From the NCBI GenBank assembly GCA_019242475.1, contig JAFAVK010000138.1, positions 19,005-83,004 of the forward strand: a DNA stretch of 64,000 nucleotides. Direction: 5' to 3'. Source of the stretch: Acidobacteriota bacterium. GTDB taxonomy: Bacteria > Acidobacteriota > Blastocatellia > Pyrinomonadales > Pyrinomonadaceae. The notes below the pieces were generated by a model, which worked only from the letters and a program-made list of their open reading frames with translations, ran no database searches and was not told where the DNA came from. Both the position numbers and the translations under genes were made by a program. Of this stretch, positions 55,236 through 63,880 are shown piece after piece (the first letter of the stretch is position 1; each line of letters begins with the position of its first letter).

Positions 55236-56147
55236 TCAAAACGGCCGGGCGGCCTCTTGCAATCGCTCGCGGTGTTCGAGGATGTATTCGATGAAGGCGC
55301 GCGTCGGCGAGGGTTGGAAGCGGCCGAGGGCGATGACGGCGACGGCGCGCTGGAGGTGGTGGCCGGCGACGCGCAGCCAACTGAGGCGGCCGGCCTCGAC
55401 CTCCTCGCGCACGGCCCACGAGGGCATGACCGAGACGCCGAGGCCGTGCTCGACCATGAGCTTGATGAAGTAGGTGTCGTTCGATTCGAGCGCGAGGTCG
55501 GGGCTCAGGTCAACGCGCTTGAAGAAGGCGTCGGTCGCGCGGCGGATCGACGCGCCCTGCTCGAAGAGGATGAAGCGCTCGCGGCGCATCTCGACGACGC
55601 TCGTCTCTCTTTGCTTGGCGAGCCTGTGGCGCGCGCCGACGACCACGCCCAGCTCGTCCTCGAACAGCTCGGTCACTTGCAGCGCGGGCGAGTAGACGGG
55701 GAGCGAGGCGAAGCCCACGTCGGCCGCGCCGTTGAGGATGTCGGCCACGGTCTGCTCGGTGCTGACGGTCGTGCGGAAGGAGAGTTCGACGCGGTCGTGG
55801 TCGCGCATGAACGACTCGAAGAGGCGCGCGAAGAGGTGGACGAAAGCTTGCGTGGCGGCGGCGGCGCGGACGCGGCCGCGCGGCTCGTGCTCGTCGCCGC
55901 GGATGCGCTCGCGCAGGGCGTCGGCCTCTTCGAGGATGCGCTCGGCGTAGGAGAGCGCGAGCTGGCCGGCGTCGGAGAGGCGGACGCCGCGCTTGGCGCG
56001 GATGAAGAGCGGCTCGCCCAGCTCGCGCTCCAGCGCCTTGATCTGGTGGCTGACGGCCGACTGCGTCATGTTAAGTTTCTGTGCCGCGCGTGTGAACGAG
56101 AGCGCCTCGGCGACCTCGCGGAAAGTTCTTAACTGCGACAGCTCCAT
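55236..56147 (-). CDS. LysR-type transcriptional regulator
   Basis: 303 residues, standard LTTR length. Residues 1-60 are the winged HTH (TFREVAEALSFTRAAQKLNMTQSAVSHQIKALE, parts SFTRAAQKLNMTQSAVSHQI), followed by a linker helix and a periplasmic-binding-like effector domain in two lobes (about 92-165 and 166-265). It likely autoregulates and controls a divergent gene; the divergent neighbour is the small gene at 56324, with a 176-base shared region in which a T-N11-A style box was not located with confidence. Effector unknown. Confidence 0.9.
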   Translation of the reverse strand: MELSQLRTFREVAEALSFTRAAQKLNMTQSAVSHQIKALERELGEPLFIRAKRGVRLSDAGQLALSYAERILEEADALRERIRGDEHEPRGRVRAAAATQAFVHLFARLFESFMRDHDRVELSFRTTVSTEQTVADILNGAADVGFASLPVYSPALQVTELFEDELGVVVGARHRLAKQRETSVVEMRRERFILFEQGASIRRATDAFFKRVDLSPDLALESNDTYFIKLMVEHGLGVSVMPSWAVREEVEAGRLSWLRVAGHHLQRAVAVIALGRFQPSPTRAFIEYILEHRERLQEAARPF

Positions 56148-56323
56148 CGTTTACGCCTTTCGGGGAAATGTGGATGAATATAGTTAATCCGCCCGATGAA
56201 CACAATGCGTTAGACGCGGGGGCAAAGGCGTGCCTATCATTTCGCGTCGAACCTGCGCGACACAGACAAGGGGGCATTTAACGTCGCGGCCGTCGGGCCG
56301 CTTTACAGAAGGGGGAATTTAAG

Positions 56324-56629
56324 ATGATACCGTTCAGACTGGATTACGTGATTGAGAAGGCCGGCGGCGAGGCCGCGTGCGAGGAGCAGAAGGTTCTGAA
56401 GGAGTTGGCCGGCGTGAAGCTCCGGCCGGCCGAGGCGCGCGCCGAGTGGCCGCGCGTGCTCGAACACAAGTGGTTCATGAGCGAGCGACTCGGCCGCGAC
56501 ATCGGCCTGCGCGTCGCCGCGCTCGACTACTTCGAGAACGTCCGCCTCCCGCGCCACACGCGCACGTCGCACAGACCGGCTACGTCAGGCTCCCGCCGCC
56601 TCGAACAGGCGCACCGGCTGGTGGCTTAA
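56324..56629 (+). CDS. Small protein with DUF4032-like segment
   Basis: 101 residues, preceded by GAAGGGGG. The stretch WPRVLEHKWFMSERLGRDIGLRVAALDYFENV resembles the end of DUF4032-type proteins (W-x-x-S-E-R-x-G-R-D-x-G-x-x-x-A-x-x-D-Y), given here in parts: EHKWFMSERLGRDIG, AALDYFENV. Function unknown. Its last 50 bases overlap the end of the convergent glpD gene on the other strand, which is rare and may link their expression. Divergent from the LysR gene, so it is a candidate LysR target. Confidence 0.65.
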   Translation: MIPFRLDYVIEKAGGEAACEEQKVLKELAGVKLRPAEARAEWPRVLEHKWFMSERLGRDIGLRVAALDYFENVRLPRHTRTSHRPATSGSRRLEQAHRLVA

Positions 56630-58283
56630 AACGCTCGACGTACTTTCGATAAGCCTCGACCTCACCCGAGGCGCGTCCTTCATCCCAGCCTAAGAACTTC
56701 TGTGCAAGGCGCGCGGCACCGTCCAGGGCGTCGAGCCCGAGCTCACTGTTGAGCCCGACCATCGTGCGGCGCATCAGGCAGTCGGCGAGCGTCTCGGCCA
56801 ACTCCTCGCGGAAGGCGTGGACGACCTCCGCGCCGATTGAGCCGGTCTCTTCGCTGATGACCTGAGAGAGTTCCGCGTCCGTCTGCGCGAGCCGCAGGAC
56901 TTCCGACGCCCGCGCGCCGTAGACCTTCAGGAGCCTCGCGGTGCTAACGGGCGGGAGCGTGCTCCGCGCGGCGAAGTCATGCTTGAATTGCTCGAAGTCT
57001 TCGACGGCGGCGCCGGGCAGCGGCACGTCGGCGGTCTCGCAGGGCGGGGGATTCCTGCCGAGCGCGCGGAAGATTAAATCGACCGCGCCTTCGGCCAGCG
57101 CGCGGTAGGTCGTGAGCTTGCCGCCGACGATTGAGAAGAGGCCGCGCACGCTCGCGGGTCTGATGAAGTGTCGGCGGGTGATGCCGCCCTCCCGCCCTTC
57201 GGCGACGTACGGGAGCGGGCGCACGCCCGAGTAGGTGTAGAGCACGTCCGCTCGCGTGAGACGGGCCGAGGGCAAGACGCGGTTCGTCTCGCGCACGAGA
57301 TATTCGACTTCGCTCTCGTCCGCCTCGACGCGGTCGAGGTCGCCCACGTAACGCTCGTCGGTCGTCCCAATCAAGAGCTTCTCGTCCCAGGGCACGACGA
57401 AGAAGGGGCGGCCGTCTTCGGCGGCCTCGGCGTAGACGGCCGCGCGCGGCGCACCTTTGAAGGCACGAACGACGACGTGGCTGCCCTTCGTCCCGCCGAT
57501 CAATTTCTCGCCCCCCGCGGGCGAGCCTTCCAGTACCTCGTCAACCCAGGGGCCGGCGGCGTTGAGGACGACCGCCGCACGCGCCTCTTGCGTCCCGCCG
57601 CCGAGGAGGTCTTTGAAGACGACGCCGCGCACGGCGCCGCCTTCGACCATCAAGCGCTCGACGCGCGCGTACGTTAGGACGTGTGCGCCGCGCGCGCGTG
57701 CGTCGAGCGCGTTCTCGACCGCGAGGCGTTCGGCGTACTCGGCCTGCGCGTCGTAGAAGAGCGCAGCGCCGCGCAGGCCCTCGGAGTTAAGTCCGGGCGC
57801 GTGCCCGAGCGCTTCGGACGGCGAGAGCATCCGGTGGCGCGGGAGCGACTTGGACGAAGAGAGCAGGTCGTAGGCGAGCATCCCGGCGCGGATGGTGAGG
57901 CGTCCCCGCCGCCGCCCCGCGTAGACGGGGACGAGCAGCGGGAGCGGGCGGATGAGGTGCGGGGCGACCTTGCGCAAAAGCGTCTCGCGCTCGCGCAGAG
58001 ACTCGCGCACGAGCCCGACCTCGCCGTGTTCGAGGTAGCGCAGCCCGCCGTGAATCAGGCGCGTCGAGCTGGCGGTCGTCCCCGCCGCGAGGTCGCCCTT
58101 GTCGAGCAGAAGCACGCGCAAGCCCCGCATCGCCGCGTCGCGCGCCACCCCGCACCCGTTCACACCGGCGCCGACGACGACGGCGTCGAATGACTCACCC
58201 GAAATCTCTTGTAGGACTCGTTCCCGCATCGTTGACGCTTGAGAAGCCGCGCGCGAGCCTTTATCCTCGGCCGGCCGTCTCAA
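56580..58283 (-). CDS. glpD: FAD-dependent glycerol-3-phosphate dehydrogenase
   Basis: Oxidises sn-glycerol 3-phosphate to dihydroxyacetone phosphate at the membrane, passing electrons to quinone. 567 residues (or 549 from ATG 58229). The FAD-binding motif VVVGAGVNGCGVARDAAMRGLRVLLLDKGD (parts VVGAGVNGCGVARDAA) starts near residue 35. TTASSTRLIHGGLRYLE, the substrate region, and IGTTDERYVGDLD follow. The C-terminal helical cap (about 420-550) includes a conserved GSIGAEVVHAFREELAETLADCLMRRTMVGL region, in parts LADCLMRRTMVGL. Together with glpK at 59573 it forms a glycerol-use pathway, though the two are not adjacent. Confidence 0.93.
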   Translation of the reverse strand: MRRPAEDKGSRAASQASTMRERVLQEISGESFDAVVVGAGVNGCGVARDAAMRGLRVLLLDKGDLAAGTTASSTRLIHGGLRYLEHGEVGLVRESLRERETLLRKVAPHLIRPLPLLVPVYAGRRRGRLTIRAGMLAYDLLSSSKSLPRHRMLSPSEALGHAPGLNSEGLRGAALFYDAQAEYAERLAVENALDARARGAHVLTYARVERLMVEGGAVRGVVFKDLLGGGTQEARAAVVLNAAGPWVDEVLEGSPAGGEKLIGGTKGSHVVVRAFKGAPRAAVYAEAAEDGRPFFVVPWDEKLLIGTTDERYVGDLDRVEADESEVEYLVRETNRVLPSARLTRADVLYTYSGVRPLPYVAEGREGGITRRHFIRPASVRGLFSIVGGKLTTYRALAEGAVDLIFRALGRNPPPCETADVPLPGAAVEDFEQFKHDFAARSTLPPVSTARLLKVYGARASEVLRLAQTDAELSQVISEETGSIGAEVVHAFREELAETLADCLMRRTMVGLNSELGLDALDGAARLAQKFLGWDEGRASGEVEAYRKYVERFKPPAGAPVRGGGSLT

Positions 58284-58318
58284 CTTCAGTTTACTAGAAA
58301 CAGACCGGAGCCTTTATC

Positions 58319-59500
58319 TTGCACAGGGCACGATTCGAAGCTTTCATCAACAGGGCGGCGGCACTCGCCGTCACGTTGCTCCTGCTCCTCTCGGCCGCCG
58401 CGGGCGCTCGGGCCAACATGGCCGAGCGCCAGCCAGCCTCGCGCCCCGGCGACGCCCCGCGCGAGCCCGCGGGCGGGCTGAAGTCCGAGCGCATCCTGAG
58501 CGAGACGCTTGTGCTGGACATGCGGCCGCTGAAGGAGCGGCGCCCCGCCGTGGTCGAGGCGACGTACGTCGTTAACAACGACGCGGGCGAGCACAATCTC
58601 GAACTCGTCTTCGTCGCCGCGTCGATGCGGCCGGGCGCGGCCTGGGTCTGGAAGGGCTATAAGTGGTCGCCCGTCCCGGGGCAACCGGAGGCGGAGCGCG
58701 GCGTGTGGCTCGACGGGCGGCCCGTGGAGGCGAGCGCCGCCGCGGACGAGACCGGGCTCCCCGCGGCCTGGGCGCCGCCGTCCACGACGCCGGGACTTAA
58801 GCCGGGGCAGGGCGAACTCCCTTTCAAGTCCGAAGGCGACGGGACGCTCTCGTTCCGCGTCACGCTCACGCCCGGGCGGCACGAGCTGCGCGTGCGCTAC
58901 GAAGCGCGGCCGGGCGCCTATGCCGACGCGAGGTCTGACGCCGTCTACTGGCAGCTCGGCTACGTGCTTTCGCCCGCGCGCGAGTGGGCGGGCTTCGGCG
59001 GGTTGGACGCGAAGGTGCTGCTGCCCGCGGGCTGGAGCGCTGCGTCGCGGCCCGAGATGCGGCGCGAGGGCGACGCACTGGTCGCTCACTGGGACGGGCT
59101 GCCCGCGGACACACTCGCCGTCACCGCGCAGACGAACGAGAAAACTCTCTACGACCCGGGAGTCTTCTGGACGGCGCTGCTCATCCTCGGGGCTTTGTTC
59201 ACGGCGCCCGCCGCGTTCGCGGGCTGGAAGCTCGGCAAGTGGCTCGGCCGCCGCGGGCGCACGAGCATGTGGGGCCTGCTCGCCTCGCCCCTCGTCGCCT
59301 TCACCCTCTACGCGCTCTCCTACGTTATCGCTTCGGCGCTGAGCGCGCCGCGCGCGCCGGGGCAGGCGGCCTTCAACCAGGTCGGCGACTACGGCCTCAT
59401 CGTCACCTTCTTCATCTTCCTCGCCGTCACCGCCTGGCACTTCCTCGTCGCGCAGGTCACGACATACATCGCGCGCCGCCGCGCCGCAGAGGTGAAGTGA
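58319..59500 (+). CDS. Membrane protein with exported domain, unknown function
   Basis: 393 residues from TTG 58319. A signal peptide or first helix (RAAALAVTLLLLLSAAAGARA) is followed by an extracytoplasmic beta-rich region to about 275 (VVEATYVVNNDAGEHNLELVFVAASM, parts VEATYVVNNDAG; TLTPGRHELRVRYEA), then three membrane helices (about 283-305, 320-342, 358-378). It resembles proteins with an Ig-like exported domain of unknown role found in this type of genome. It is divergent from glpD (36 bases between the starts) and convergent with glpK across a heptamer palindrome. Confidence 0.7.
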   Translation: MHRARFEAFINRAAALAVTLLLLLSAAAGARANMAERQPASRPGDAPREPAGGLKSERILSETLVLDMRPLKERRPAVVEATYVVNNDAGEHNLELVFVAASMRPGAAWVWKGYKWSPVPGQPEAERGVWLDGRPVEASAAADETGLPAAWAPPSTTPGLKPGQGELPFKSEGDGTLSFRVTLTPGRHELRVRYEARPGAYADARSDAVYWQLGYVLSPAREWAGFGGLDAKVLLPAGWSAASRPEMRREGDALVAHWDGLPADTLAVTAQTNEKTLYDPGVFWTALLILGALFTAPAAFAGWKLGKWLGRRGRTSMWGLLASPLVAFTLYALSYVIASALSAPRAPGQAAFNQVGDYGLIVTFFIFLAVTAWHFLVAQVTTYIARRRAAEVK

Positions 59501-59571
59501 TGAATGATGAGTGATGAATGATGAATGAGAAGCGGCGTGCTCTTTATTCATCATTCATCACTCATCACTTC
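59495..59571. repeat. Heptamer-period palindrome between convergent genes
   Basis: Left arm alternates GTGATGA and ATGATGA from 59497; right arm 59546-59571 is the reverse complement (18 bp perfect between 509-526 and 546-563 within 59 kb). Same words as 48859-48940, 10.6 kb away. It is placed between the stops of the membrane protein and glpK. Confidence 0.75.
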
Positions 59572-59572
59572 T

Positions 59573-61078
59573 TCATTCCTCCTCACGCTCCCAACCCTTC
59601 GCGCGTTCGACGGCGCGGAGCCAGCGGCGGTGGAGGCGTTCGCGTTCGTCGTCGGGCATCCGCGGCTCGTAGCGGCGCGCGACGCGCCAGCGCGCGGCGA
59701 TCTCGCGGCGGTCTTGCCAGAAGCCGACGGCGAGCCCGGCGAGGTAGGCCGCGCCCGCGGCCGTCGTCTCTGTGACCTCTGGCACCTCGACCGCGACGCC
59801 GAGGATGTCCGCCTGAAACTGCATGAGGAACCCGTTGCAGACCGCCCCGCCGTCAACGCGCAGGTCTTTTAAGGGCACGCCCGAGTCGCGCTCCATCACA
59901 GAGGCCACGTCGCGCGTCTGGTAGCACATGGCTTCGAGCGCGGCGCGCGCGAGGTGCGCGCGGGTCGTGCCGCGCGTCAGGCCGACGACCGCGCCGCGCG
60001 CGTAAGCGTCCCAGTGCGGCGCACCCAGGCCCGCCAGAGCGGGGACGAAGTAGACGCCCTCGTTCGAGTCGAGCGAACGCGCGAGCGCCTCGGTCTCGTC
60101 CGCGCTCTCGATGATGCCGAGCCCGTCGCGGAGCCACTGCACGGCCGCGCCCGTGACGAAGATCGAGCCTTCGAGCGCGTACTCCGCGGGCTCTTTATCT
60201 AATTGCCACGCGACCGTCGTCAAAAGTCCGGCGCGGCTCGCGACGGGCGCGGCGCCCGTGTTCATCAGCAGGAAGGAGCCCGTGCCGTACGTGTTCTTCG
60301 CCGCGCCCGGCTCGTAGCAGGCTTGGCCGAAGAGCGCTGCCTGCTGGTCGCCCGCGAGCCCCGCGACGGGCACGCGCGCGCCGAAGAAGGCGGCCGGGTC
60401 TGTGTGGCCGTAGACGAAGGACGAAGGCAAGACTTCGGGCAGCGCCGCGCGCGGCACGTCGAAGAGGGCGAGCAGCTCTTCGTCCCACACGAGCCGTCTG
60501 ATGTCGTAGAGGAGCGTGCGCGAGGCGTTCGAAGGGTCTGTGACGTGCGCGCGCCCGCCGGTCAGCTTCCAGACGAGCCACGAGTCAACGGTGCCGAAGG
60601 CGACTTCCCCGCCCGCCGCGCGCCCGCGTAAGCCCTCCGTGTGGTCGAGCAGCCAGCGCAGCTTCGTGCCCGAGAAGTAAGGGTCGAGCACGAGGCCCGT
60701 CTTCGCGCGAATCGAATCTTCCAGCCCGCGCGCCTTCAGCTCGTCGCACATGGCGGCCGTCCGCCTGTCCTGCCAGACGACGGCACGCGCGACGGGACGC
60801 GAGGTCGAGCGCTCCCACGCGACGACCGTCTCGCGCTGGTTCGTGATGCCGACGGCGCGCAGGCTCCGCGCCTCGACGCCGGCCGCTTTCAAAGCGTCGG
60901 CCACCGCCCCGAGGCTCACGCGCCAGATTTCGTCCGCGTCGTGTTCGACCCAGCCGGGGCGCGGGTAGTGCTGCGTGAACTCCGAGTAGCCGCGGCCGCG
61001 CACGCGGCAATCCTGGTCGAAGACGAGGGCCGTCGTCCCCGTCGTCCCCTGGTCAATCGAGAGCACAAAGCCGTCCAT
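59573..61078 (-). CDS. glpK: Glycerol kinase
   Basis: Phosphorylates glycerol to glycerol 3-phosphate. About 501 residues from ATG 61078, preceded by GGGGAGGAAAG, a better start than the longer upstream frame. Motifs: DQGTTGTTALVFD (phosphate 1 loop), WVEHDADEIW, TNQRETVVAWE, the FGGY signature region GTVDSWLVWKLTGGRAHVTDPSNASRT (parts TVDSWLVWKLTGG, DPSNASRT), LAGDQQAALFGQ and LRVDGGAVCNGFLMQFQADIL near the C-terminus. Full length and intact. It is probably transcribed from the same intergenic region that drives the acidic-protein gene in the other direction. Confidence 0.95.
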   Translation of the reverse strand: MDGFVLSIDQGTTGTTALVFDQDCRVRGRGYSEFTQHYPRPGWVEHDADEIWRVSLGAVADALKAAGVEARSLRAVGITNQRETVVAWERSTSRPVARAVVWQDRRTAAMCDELKARGLEDSIRAKTGLVLDPYFSGTKLRWLLDHTEGLRGRAAGGEVAFGTVDSWLVWKLTGGRAHVTDPSNASRTLLYDIRRLVWDEELLALFDVPRAALPEVLPSSFVYGHTDPAAFFGARVPVAGLAGDQQAALFGQACYEPGAAKNTYGTGSFLLMNTGAAPVASRAGLLTTVAWQLDKEPAEYALEGSIFVTGAAVQWLRDGLGIIESADETEALARSLDSNEGVYFVPALAGLGAPHWDAYARGAVVGLTRGTTRAHLARAALEAMCYQTRDVASVMERDSGVPLKDLRVDGGAVCNGFLMQFQADILGVAVEVPEVTETTAAGAAYLAGLAVGFWQDRREIAARWRVARRYEPRMPDDERERLHRRWLRAVERAKGWEREEE

Positions 61079-61097
61079 CTTTCCTCCCCGCCGGCCG

Positions 61098-61126
61098 TTG
61101 TCCGCCGTCCCGCGAGAGTGTAATAT
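61098..61126 (+). promoter_or_regulatory. Putative sigma70 promoter for the acidic-protein gene
   Basis: TTGTCC (61098-61103), 17-base spacer, TAATAT (61121-61126). About 80 bases upstream of the start at 61209. Confidence 0.5.
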
Positions 61127-61208
61127 ACGCCCACGCGTTTTCGGACAAGGCTGCACAAGTAACCTCATCCGTCACGGGAAATACGTTATCGGAGAAACGG
61201 ATTCGGAC

Positions 61209-61583
61209 ATGAAAGACCACAACGACTTTTTTGACGAGATGATCGACGTTGACGACGAGTCGGACGGCGAGCCGGCCGAGTTCCTCGAGGAGGAGGACGA
61301 CTACGAGTTCGACGACGAAGAAGAGGACGAGGGGGGCGAAGACGACGGCGCGACGGTCGTCCGCACGGCCGTCCTCCAGAAGAATGACATGCTGGCGCTG
61401 CTCTCTTTGAAGGCCGCGCCCGACGGCGGCCAGCTCGTCCGCTACGACCCGCGCCAGAGCCTCCCCTCCCTGCGCCGCTACGAGTCGGAGGAGGAGGCGC
61501 GCCGTTGGTACGCGCGCAGCCTCGCCACCAGCCGGAAGAACGGCTGGGCGGTCGTCTACGACGGCGCGCCGCTCATCGGCTAG
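61209..61583 (+). CDS. Highly acidic small protein of unknown function
   Basis: About 124 residues from ATG 61209. Residues 1-45 are almost wholly Asp/Glu (DDESDGEPAEFLEEEDDYEF, DDEEEDEGGEDDG) and probably disordered. The C-terminal 75 residues look folded: TAVLQKNDMLALLSLKAAPDGG, then RRYESEEEARRWYARSLATSRKNGWAVVYDG. The latter resembles a small alpha/beta domain with conserved W-A-V-V-Y-D-G. No family assigned. A well-spaced promoter and chromosome-type codons support it. Confidence 0.72.
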   Translation: MKDHNDFFDEMIDVDDESDGEPAEFLEEEDDYEFDDEEEDEGGEDDGATVVRTAVLQKNDMLALLSLKAAPDGGQLVRYDPRQSLPSLRRYESEEEARRWYARSLATSRKNGWAVVYDGAPLIG

Positions 61584-61590
61584 TGGTCGG

Positions 61591-61640
61591 AGTTCAGAGT
61601 TCAGAGGCTAGTTAGGAGTTTGCCTCCTGACTGGCCTCTT
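61591..61640. repeat. Heptamer-period palindrome after the acidic-protein gene
   Basis: Units AGTTCAG, AGTTCAG, AGGCTAG, TTAGGAG, then complementary words. The stem AGAGGCTAGTTAGGAG pairs with 61624-61639 at 14 of 16 positions. Lies between two plus-strand genes. Confidence 0.6.
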
Positions 61641-61669
61641 GCCTTTTCCATCAACTCGGGAGACGAACG

Positions 61670-62533
61670 ATGATTCTCATCACGGGAGCGACGGGGACGA
61701 CGGGCAGGGAAGTCGTTGCAGAGTTGCGCAGGCTCGGGGCGCGGGACGTGCGCGCGCTCGTGCGCGACCCGGCGCGCGCGGACTTCATCCGCGAGGCCGG
61801 CTTCGAGGCGGTCGCGGGCGACTTCGAAAAGCCCGAGACGCTCGGCCCGGCGCTCGAAGGCGTCGAGCGCGCGCTGCTGCTCACGCCGCCCACGCCCGAC
61901 ACGGTCACGCATCAACGCGAGTTCATCCTGGCCGCCGCCGCCGCGGGCGTCCGGCACGTCGTCAAGCTCTCGGCCGTCGGCGCCGACGCGGACGCGCCCG
62001 AAGGCTTCGGCAAGTGGCACGGCCAGTCGGAGAACTTGCTGAAGTCCTCCGGCCTCAAGTGGACGATCCTTCGGCCGAACTTCTTCATGCAGAACCTGCT
62101 CGGGCAGGCGGGGCAGATCGCTTCGACGGGCAGCATCTTCCAGCCGGTCGGCGACGCGCGCGCCAGCTTCATCGACGCGCGCGACATCGCGGCCGTCGCC
62201 GCCCGCACGCTCACAGAGGACGGGCACGAGGGGCAGACCTACGTCCTGACCGGCCCCGAGGCTTTGTCGTACCACGAAGTCGCGGCGAAGCTCTCGGAGG
62301 CGACGGGCCGAAGCATCAACTACGTCCCCATCTCGCCCGAGCAGTTCCGCGCGGGCGCGCTCGGCGCGGGCCTGCCCGAGTGGCTGGTCTCGGCGCTCGA
62401 ACGTTTGAACGAAATCTTCGCCGCCGGCCACGCCGCCGGGGTGACGGACGCCGTCCGTCGCGTCGGCCAAACAGAGCCCACGCCGTTCGACCAATTCGCA
62501 CGCGACCACGCCGCCGCTTTTAAAGGCGAGTGA
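61670..62533 (+). CDS. NmrA/QorB-like NAD(P)-binding oxidoreductase
   Basis: 287 residues. Rossmann motif ITGATGTTGREVVAEL at residues 4-19 (G-x-x-G-x-x-G), RALVRDP near 32, VVKLSAVGADADAP near 105 and TILRPNFFMQN near 130, as in atypical short-chain dehydrogenases of the NmrA/QorB type. These bind NADPH and either reduce quinones or act as redox sensors. The Tyr-x-x-x-Lys catalytic pair is not obvious, as is usual here. GGGAGACG lies before the ATG. It overlaps the start region of the next gene, a quinone reductase, so the two are cotranscribed. Confidence 0.88.
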   Translation: MILITGATGTTGREVVAELRRLGARDVRALVRDPARADFIREAGFEAVAGDFEKPETLGPALEGVERALLLTPPTPDTVTHQREFILAAAAAGVRHVVKLSAVGADADAPEGFGKWHGQSENLLKSSGLKWTILRPNFFMQNLLGQAGQIASTGSIFQPVGDARASFIDARDIAAVAARTLTEDGHEGQTYVLTGPEALSYHEVAAKLSEATGRSINYVPISPEQFRAGALGAGLPEWLVSALERLNEIFAAGHAAGVTDAVRRVGQTEPTPFDQFARDHAAAFKGE

Positions 62534-62544
62534 GGGAAGAGACG

Positions 62545-63507
62545 ATGAAGGCGATTCGCATTCACGAGTTCGGCGGGCCTGACGTGTTGAAGGTTGAAGA
62601 CGTGCCGGAGCCTTCGCCCGCGGCGGGGCAGGTGCTCGTGCGCGTGCGCGCGGCGGGCGTGAACCCCGTTGACACGTACATCAGGAGCGGCGTGCACGCG
62701 GTCAAGCCCAAGCTCCCTTACACGCCGGGGCTCGACGCGGCGGGCGAGGTCGAGGCCGCGGGCGAGGGCGTCACGCGCTTCTCCGCGGGGCAGAGGGTCT
62801 ACACGGCGGGGAGCCTGACCGGCACTTACGCCGAGCTCGCGCTCTGCGAAGAGTCGCAGTGTCATGCGCTCCCCGAGCGCGTCACCTTCGCGCAGGGCGC
62901 GGCCGTGTTCACGCCTTACGTGACGGCGTACCGCGCGCTCTTCAACCGCGCGAATGCCAGGCCGGGCGAGACCGTCTTCGTGCACGGCGCGAGCGGCGGC
63001 GTCGGCACGGCCGCGTTGCAGTTGGCGCGCGCGGCGGGCTTCAAAGTCATAGGCACGGCCGGGACTGAAGAGGGAAGGGCGCACGCGTCGGAGCAGGGCG
63101 CGCATCACGTGCTGGACCACCACTCCGAAAATTATCTCGAAGAGCTGACCGAGTTGACGGGCGGGCGCGGACCCGACGTGATTCTCGAAATGCTGGCGAA
63201 CGTGAATTTGAACAGAGACCTCGGCGTCGTGGCGAAGGGCGGGCGCGTCGTCGTTATAGGCTCGCGCGGGGCCGTCGAGATTAACCCGCGCCTCGCGATG
63301 ACGCGCGACGCGGCCATCCTGGGCATGACGCTCTTCAACACTTCGCCGCACGAGTTAGAGTCGATTCACGCGGCGGTAGGCGCGGGGCTTGAGTCGGGGA
63401 CGCTGCGGCCCGTCGTCGGCCGCGAGCTGCCGCTCGCGGAGGCCGCGCGCGCGCACGAAGAGGTCTTGAAGCCGGGCGCGCTCGGGAAGATTGTCCTGAT
63501 ACCTTGA
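62545..63507 (+). CDS. qor: Zinc-independent NADPH:quinone oxidoreductase
   Basis: About 320 residues from ATG 62545. MDR fold: MKAIRIHEFGGPDVLKVEDVPEP (parts KAIRIHEFGGPDVLK), RVRAAGVNPVDTYIRSG, then the NADPH-binding GASGGVGTAALQLARAAG near residue 150. The zinc-ligand Cys residues of alcohol dehydrogenases are absent, so this is the quinone reductase (zeta-crystallin) group. It reduces quinones or alpha,beta-enals by two electrons. It starts 12 bases after the stop of the NmrA-like gene; together they look like a redox-stress pair. A long Z-like palindrome follows its stop. Confidence 0.9.
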   Translation: MKAIRIHEFGGPDVLKVEDVPEPSPAAGQVLVRVRAAGVNPVDTYIRSGVHAVKPKLPYTPGLDAAGEVEAAGEGVTRFSAGQRVYTAGSLTGTYAELALCEESQCHALPERVTFAQGAAVFTPYVTAYRALFNRANARPGETVFVHGASGGVGTAALQLARAAGFKVIGTAGTEEGRAHASEQGAHHVLDHHSENYLEELTELTGGRGPDVILEMLANVNLNRDLGVVAKGGRVVVIGSRGAVEINPRLAMTRDAAILGMTLFNTSPHELESIHAAVGAGLESGTLRPVVGRELPLAEAARAHEEVLKPGALGKIVLIP

Positions 63508-63537
63508 GGGGCGAGAGAGGCGGCCGAGGTTTAAGTA

Positions 63538-63619
63538 CCGCGTGCGCGCGCGTGCGAGTATTAATCTCTTACGAGAGCAAGCCTGACAAAACTCGCCACG
63601 CGCACGCGCGCGCACGCGG
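63538..63619. repeat. Perfect 19-bp inverted repeat of alternating purine-pyrimidine
   Basis: 63538-63556 and 63601-63619 are exact reverse complements made almost only of CG and TG/CA steps. The loop is 44 bases. It lies between the convergent qor and exported-protein genes and could serve as a two-way terminator. Such sequence can form a cruciform or Z-DNA under supercoiling. Confidence 0.75.
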
Positions 63620-63628
63620 ATGTGAAAT

Positions 63629-63880
63629 TCATGCGGGCGGCGCGTCCGTGATGTCGAAGCAGACGAGGCGGCCGCCGGTCGTGAAGGTGACGTTGAGCTC
63701 GTAGCCGCCCAACGTGACGAGCCGCTGCCCGCGCACGACGGTCTCCCGCGTGCAGGGCCTCGACGCGCCGGCCGCGCGCGAGGTTCGCGCGGCCGTAGCA
63801 GCGGCCATTTGGCCCGCGAGCGCGAGCGCGAACACGAGACATGCGGCGCGGGCCGCGCCCTTCCAACTACTCGTCCTCAT
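63629..63880 (-). CDS. Small exported protein of unknown function
   Basis: 83 residues. The N-terminus (GAARAACLVFALALAGQMAAA) is a signal peptide. The mature 50 residues contain a Cys pair (C43 in RPCTRE and C74 in LVCFDI) that could form a disulfide, and a beta pattern (QRLVTLGGYELNVTFTTGGRLVCFDIT, parts LVTLGGYELNVTFTT). No family recognised. Its stop is next to the 19-bp inverted repeat shared with qor. Confidence 0.7.
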   Translation of the reverse strand: MRTSSWKGAARAACLVFALALAGQMAAATAARTSRAAGASRPCTRETVVRGQRLVTLGGYELNVTFTTGGRLVCFDITDAPPA

